From UBA7236 sp964638865 (GTDB taxonomy: Bacteria > Bacteroidota > Bacteroidia > Chitinophagales > BACL12), in the NCBI GenBank assembly GCA_964638865.1, contig CAZXBG010000181.1, forward strand, positions 1-6,597: a stretch of 6,597 bases of DNA. The letters are read 5' to 3'. The position numbers were made by a program, and so were the translations under genes. Shown here in pieces: positions 6,305 to 6,597 of this stretch (its first letter is position 1; each line of letters opens with the position of its first letter). The notes under the pieces were generated by a model that saw nothing but the letters and a program-made list of their open reading frames with translations, had not been told where the DNA came from and ran no database searches.

Positions 6305-6597
6305 AGCATAAAAAAACCTAAGTGGTTGAGGGATTTGGCAAGACTTTTACTACAGTTTCTATTAAACTTAGTTCTGTCCTCAAAAAGAGTGAATTTATAT
6401 CAAAATCTCAAAAATAGCCGGCTAAAAAATATTTTTCAAATAAGTGTTGTATTTAGTTTGACTGGATAGTTGATTATTTCACACATATTCGACCAATAGC
6501 AAAATTTAATATTTAAAGTAATTAAATGGATTTTCCTGCCAATAAGAAATACATTTTGAAAGGTACCCCAAACGTCAGACACTATTCTTAAGCATTA

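Larger units (their letters stand above)
6122..6597. other. Region upstream of the operon with no convincing gene
   Basis: I find no coding region with family support here. The longest minus-strand open stretch (about 91 codons, ending at 6124) has no recognisable motif and is Lys/Asn/Phe-rich, as random AT-rich DNA would be. The region should contain the operon promoter, but I see no exact match to the Bacteroidota TTTG / TAnnTTTG promoter pair. It holds a 9-bp-stem inverted repeat (6257-6278), a 6-bp-stem hairpin (6287-6304) and a 10-bp perfect palindrome TAGCCGGCTA (6415-6424). No Shine-Dalgarno sequence precedes the ATG at 6121, which is common in this phylum. Confidence 0.5.

Noticed and set aside
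6124..6309. Minus-strand reading frame of 61 codons from an ATG (about 91 codons if read to the upstream stop)
   Set aside because: It has no recognisable motif, a composition expected of AT-rich noncoding DNA, overlap with the start of the first operon gene and no ribosome binding site.
6290..6472. Plus-strand open stretch reading KKPKWLRDLARLLLQFLLNL and onward
   Set aside because: It is under 60 codons, has no ATG start and no known family, and lies over the inverted repeats. It may be a remnant of something, but nothing supports a call.
6526..6594. Short plus-strand frame MDFPANKKYILKGTPNVRHYS
   Set aside because: It is only 21 residues, has no ribosome binding site and no recognisable family.

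Overview
The window comes from an AT-rich member of the Bacteroidota. The evidence is three adjacent minus-strand genes whose products look like type IX secretion system (T9SS) cargo: N-terminal Sec signal peptides ending in (S/A)-Q, and C-terminal type A sorting domains (the 'YPNP ... D..G ... sGiYll.i ... kk' pattern). I cannot place it below phylum level from sequence alone.

Layout, left to right. Positions 1-233 (+) hold the last 76 codons of a gene that enters from the left edge; I do not recognise it. A 22-bp perfect palindrome sits in its final codons. Positions 234-526 form a convergent intergenic region dominated by a 109-bp near-palindrome (329-437), a T-rich tract and a small hairpin (502-529). 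Positions 527-6121 (-) are a tightly packed three-gene operon, transcribed right to left: a 296-aa secreted protein of a 'GAxWYY ... LRCY' type (5231-6121), a metzincin metalloprotease / beta-helix protein (core 2149-5205), and a beta-propeller-like secreted protein (527-2044). Positions 6122-6597 have no convincing gene and contain small inverted repeats; the operon promoter should lie here.

The main result concerns the protease gene. Its 1018-codon core is open and its zinc site is intact, but both ends carry a lesion exactly where the export signals are encoded. At the 5' end, an ATG overlapping the stop of the previous gene (ATGA) begins a typical signal peptide, MKNSFILLFL, which stops at a T7 homopolymer; one extra T would join it to the core. 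At the 3' end, an in-frame TAA at 2149-2151 cuts the T9SS sorting domain, while the missing 35 residues of that domain are still encoded downstream and end in a TGA that overlaps the GTG start of the next gene (GTGA). The repaired gene would span 2041-5234 and encode about 1064 aa, with 4-nt stop/start overlaps at both junctions. Recent decay, sequencing error, slippage or stop read-through could explain this.

A second unusual feature is a perfect 17-bp inverted repeat with a 3-nt loop (1981-2017), which lies wholly inside the codons for the hydrophobic core of the last gene's signal peptide.

The three genes look like co-expressed exported proteins (peptidase, propeller and small surface protein). 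Nothing in the window shows their substrate or partners.
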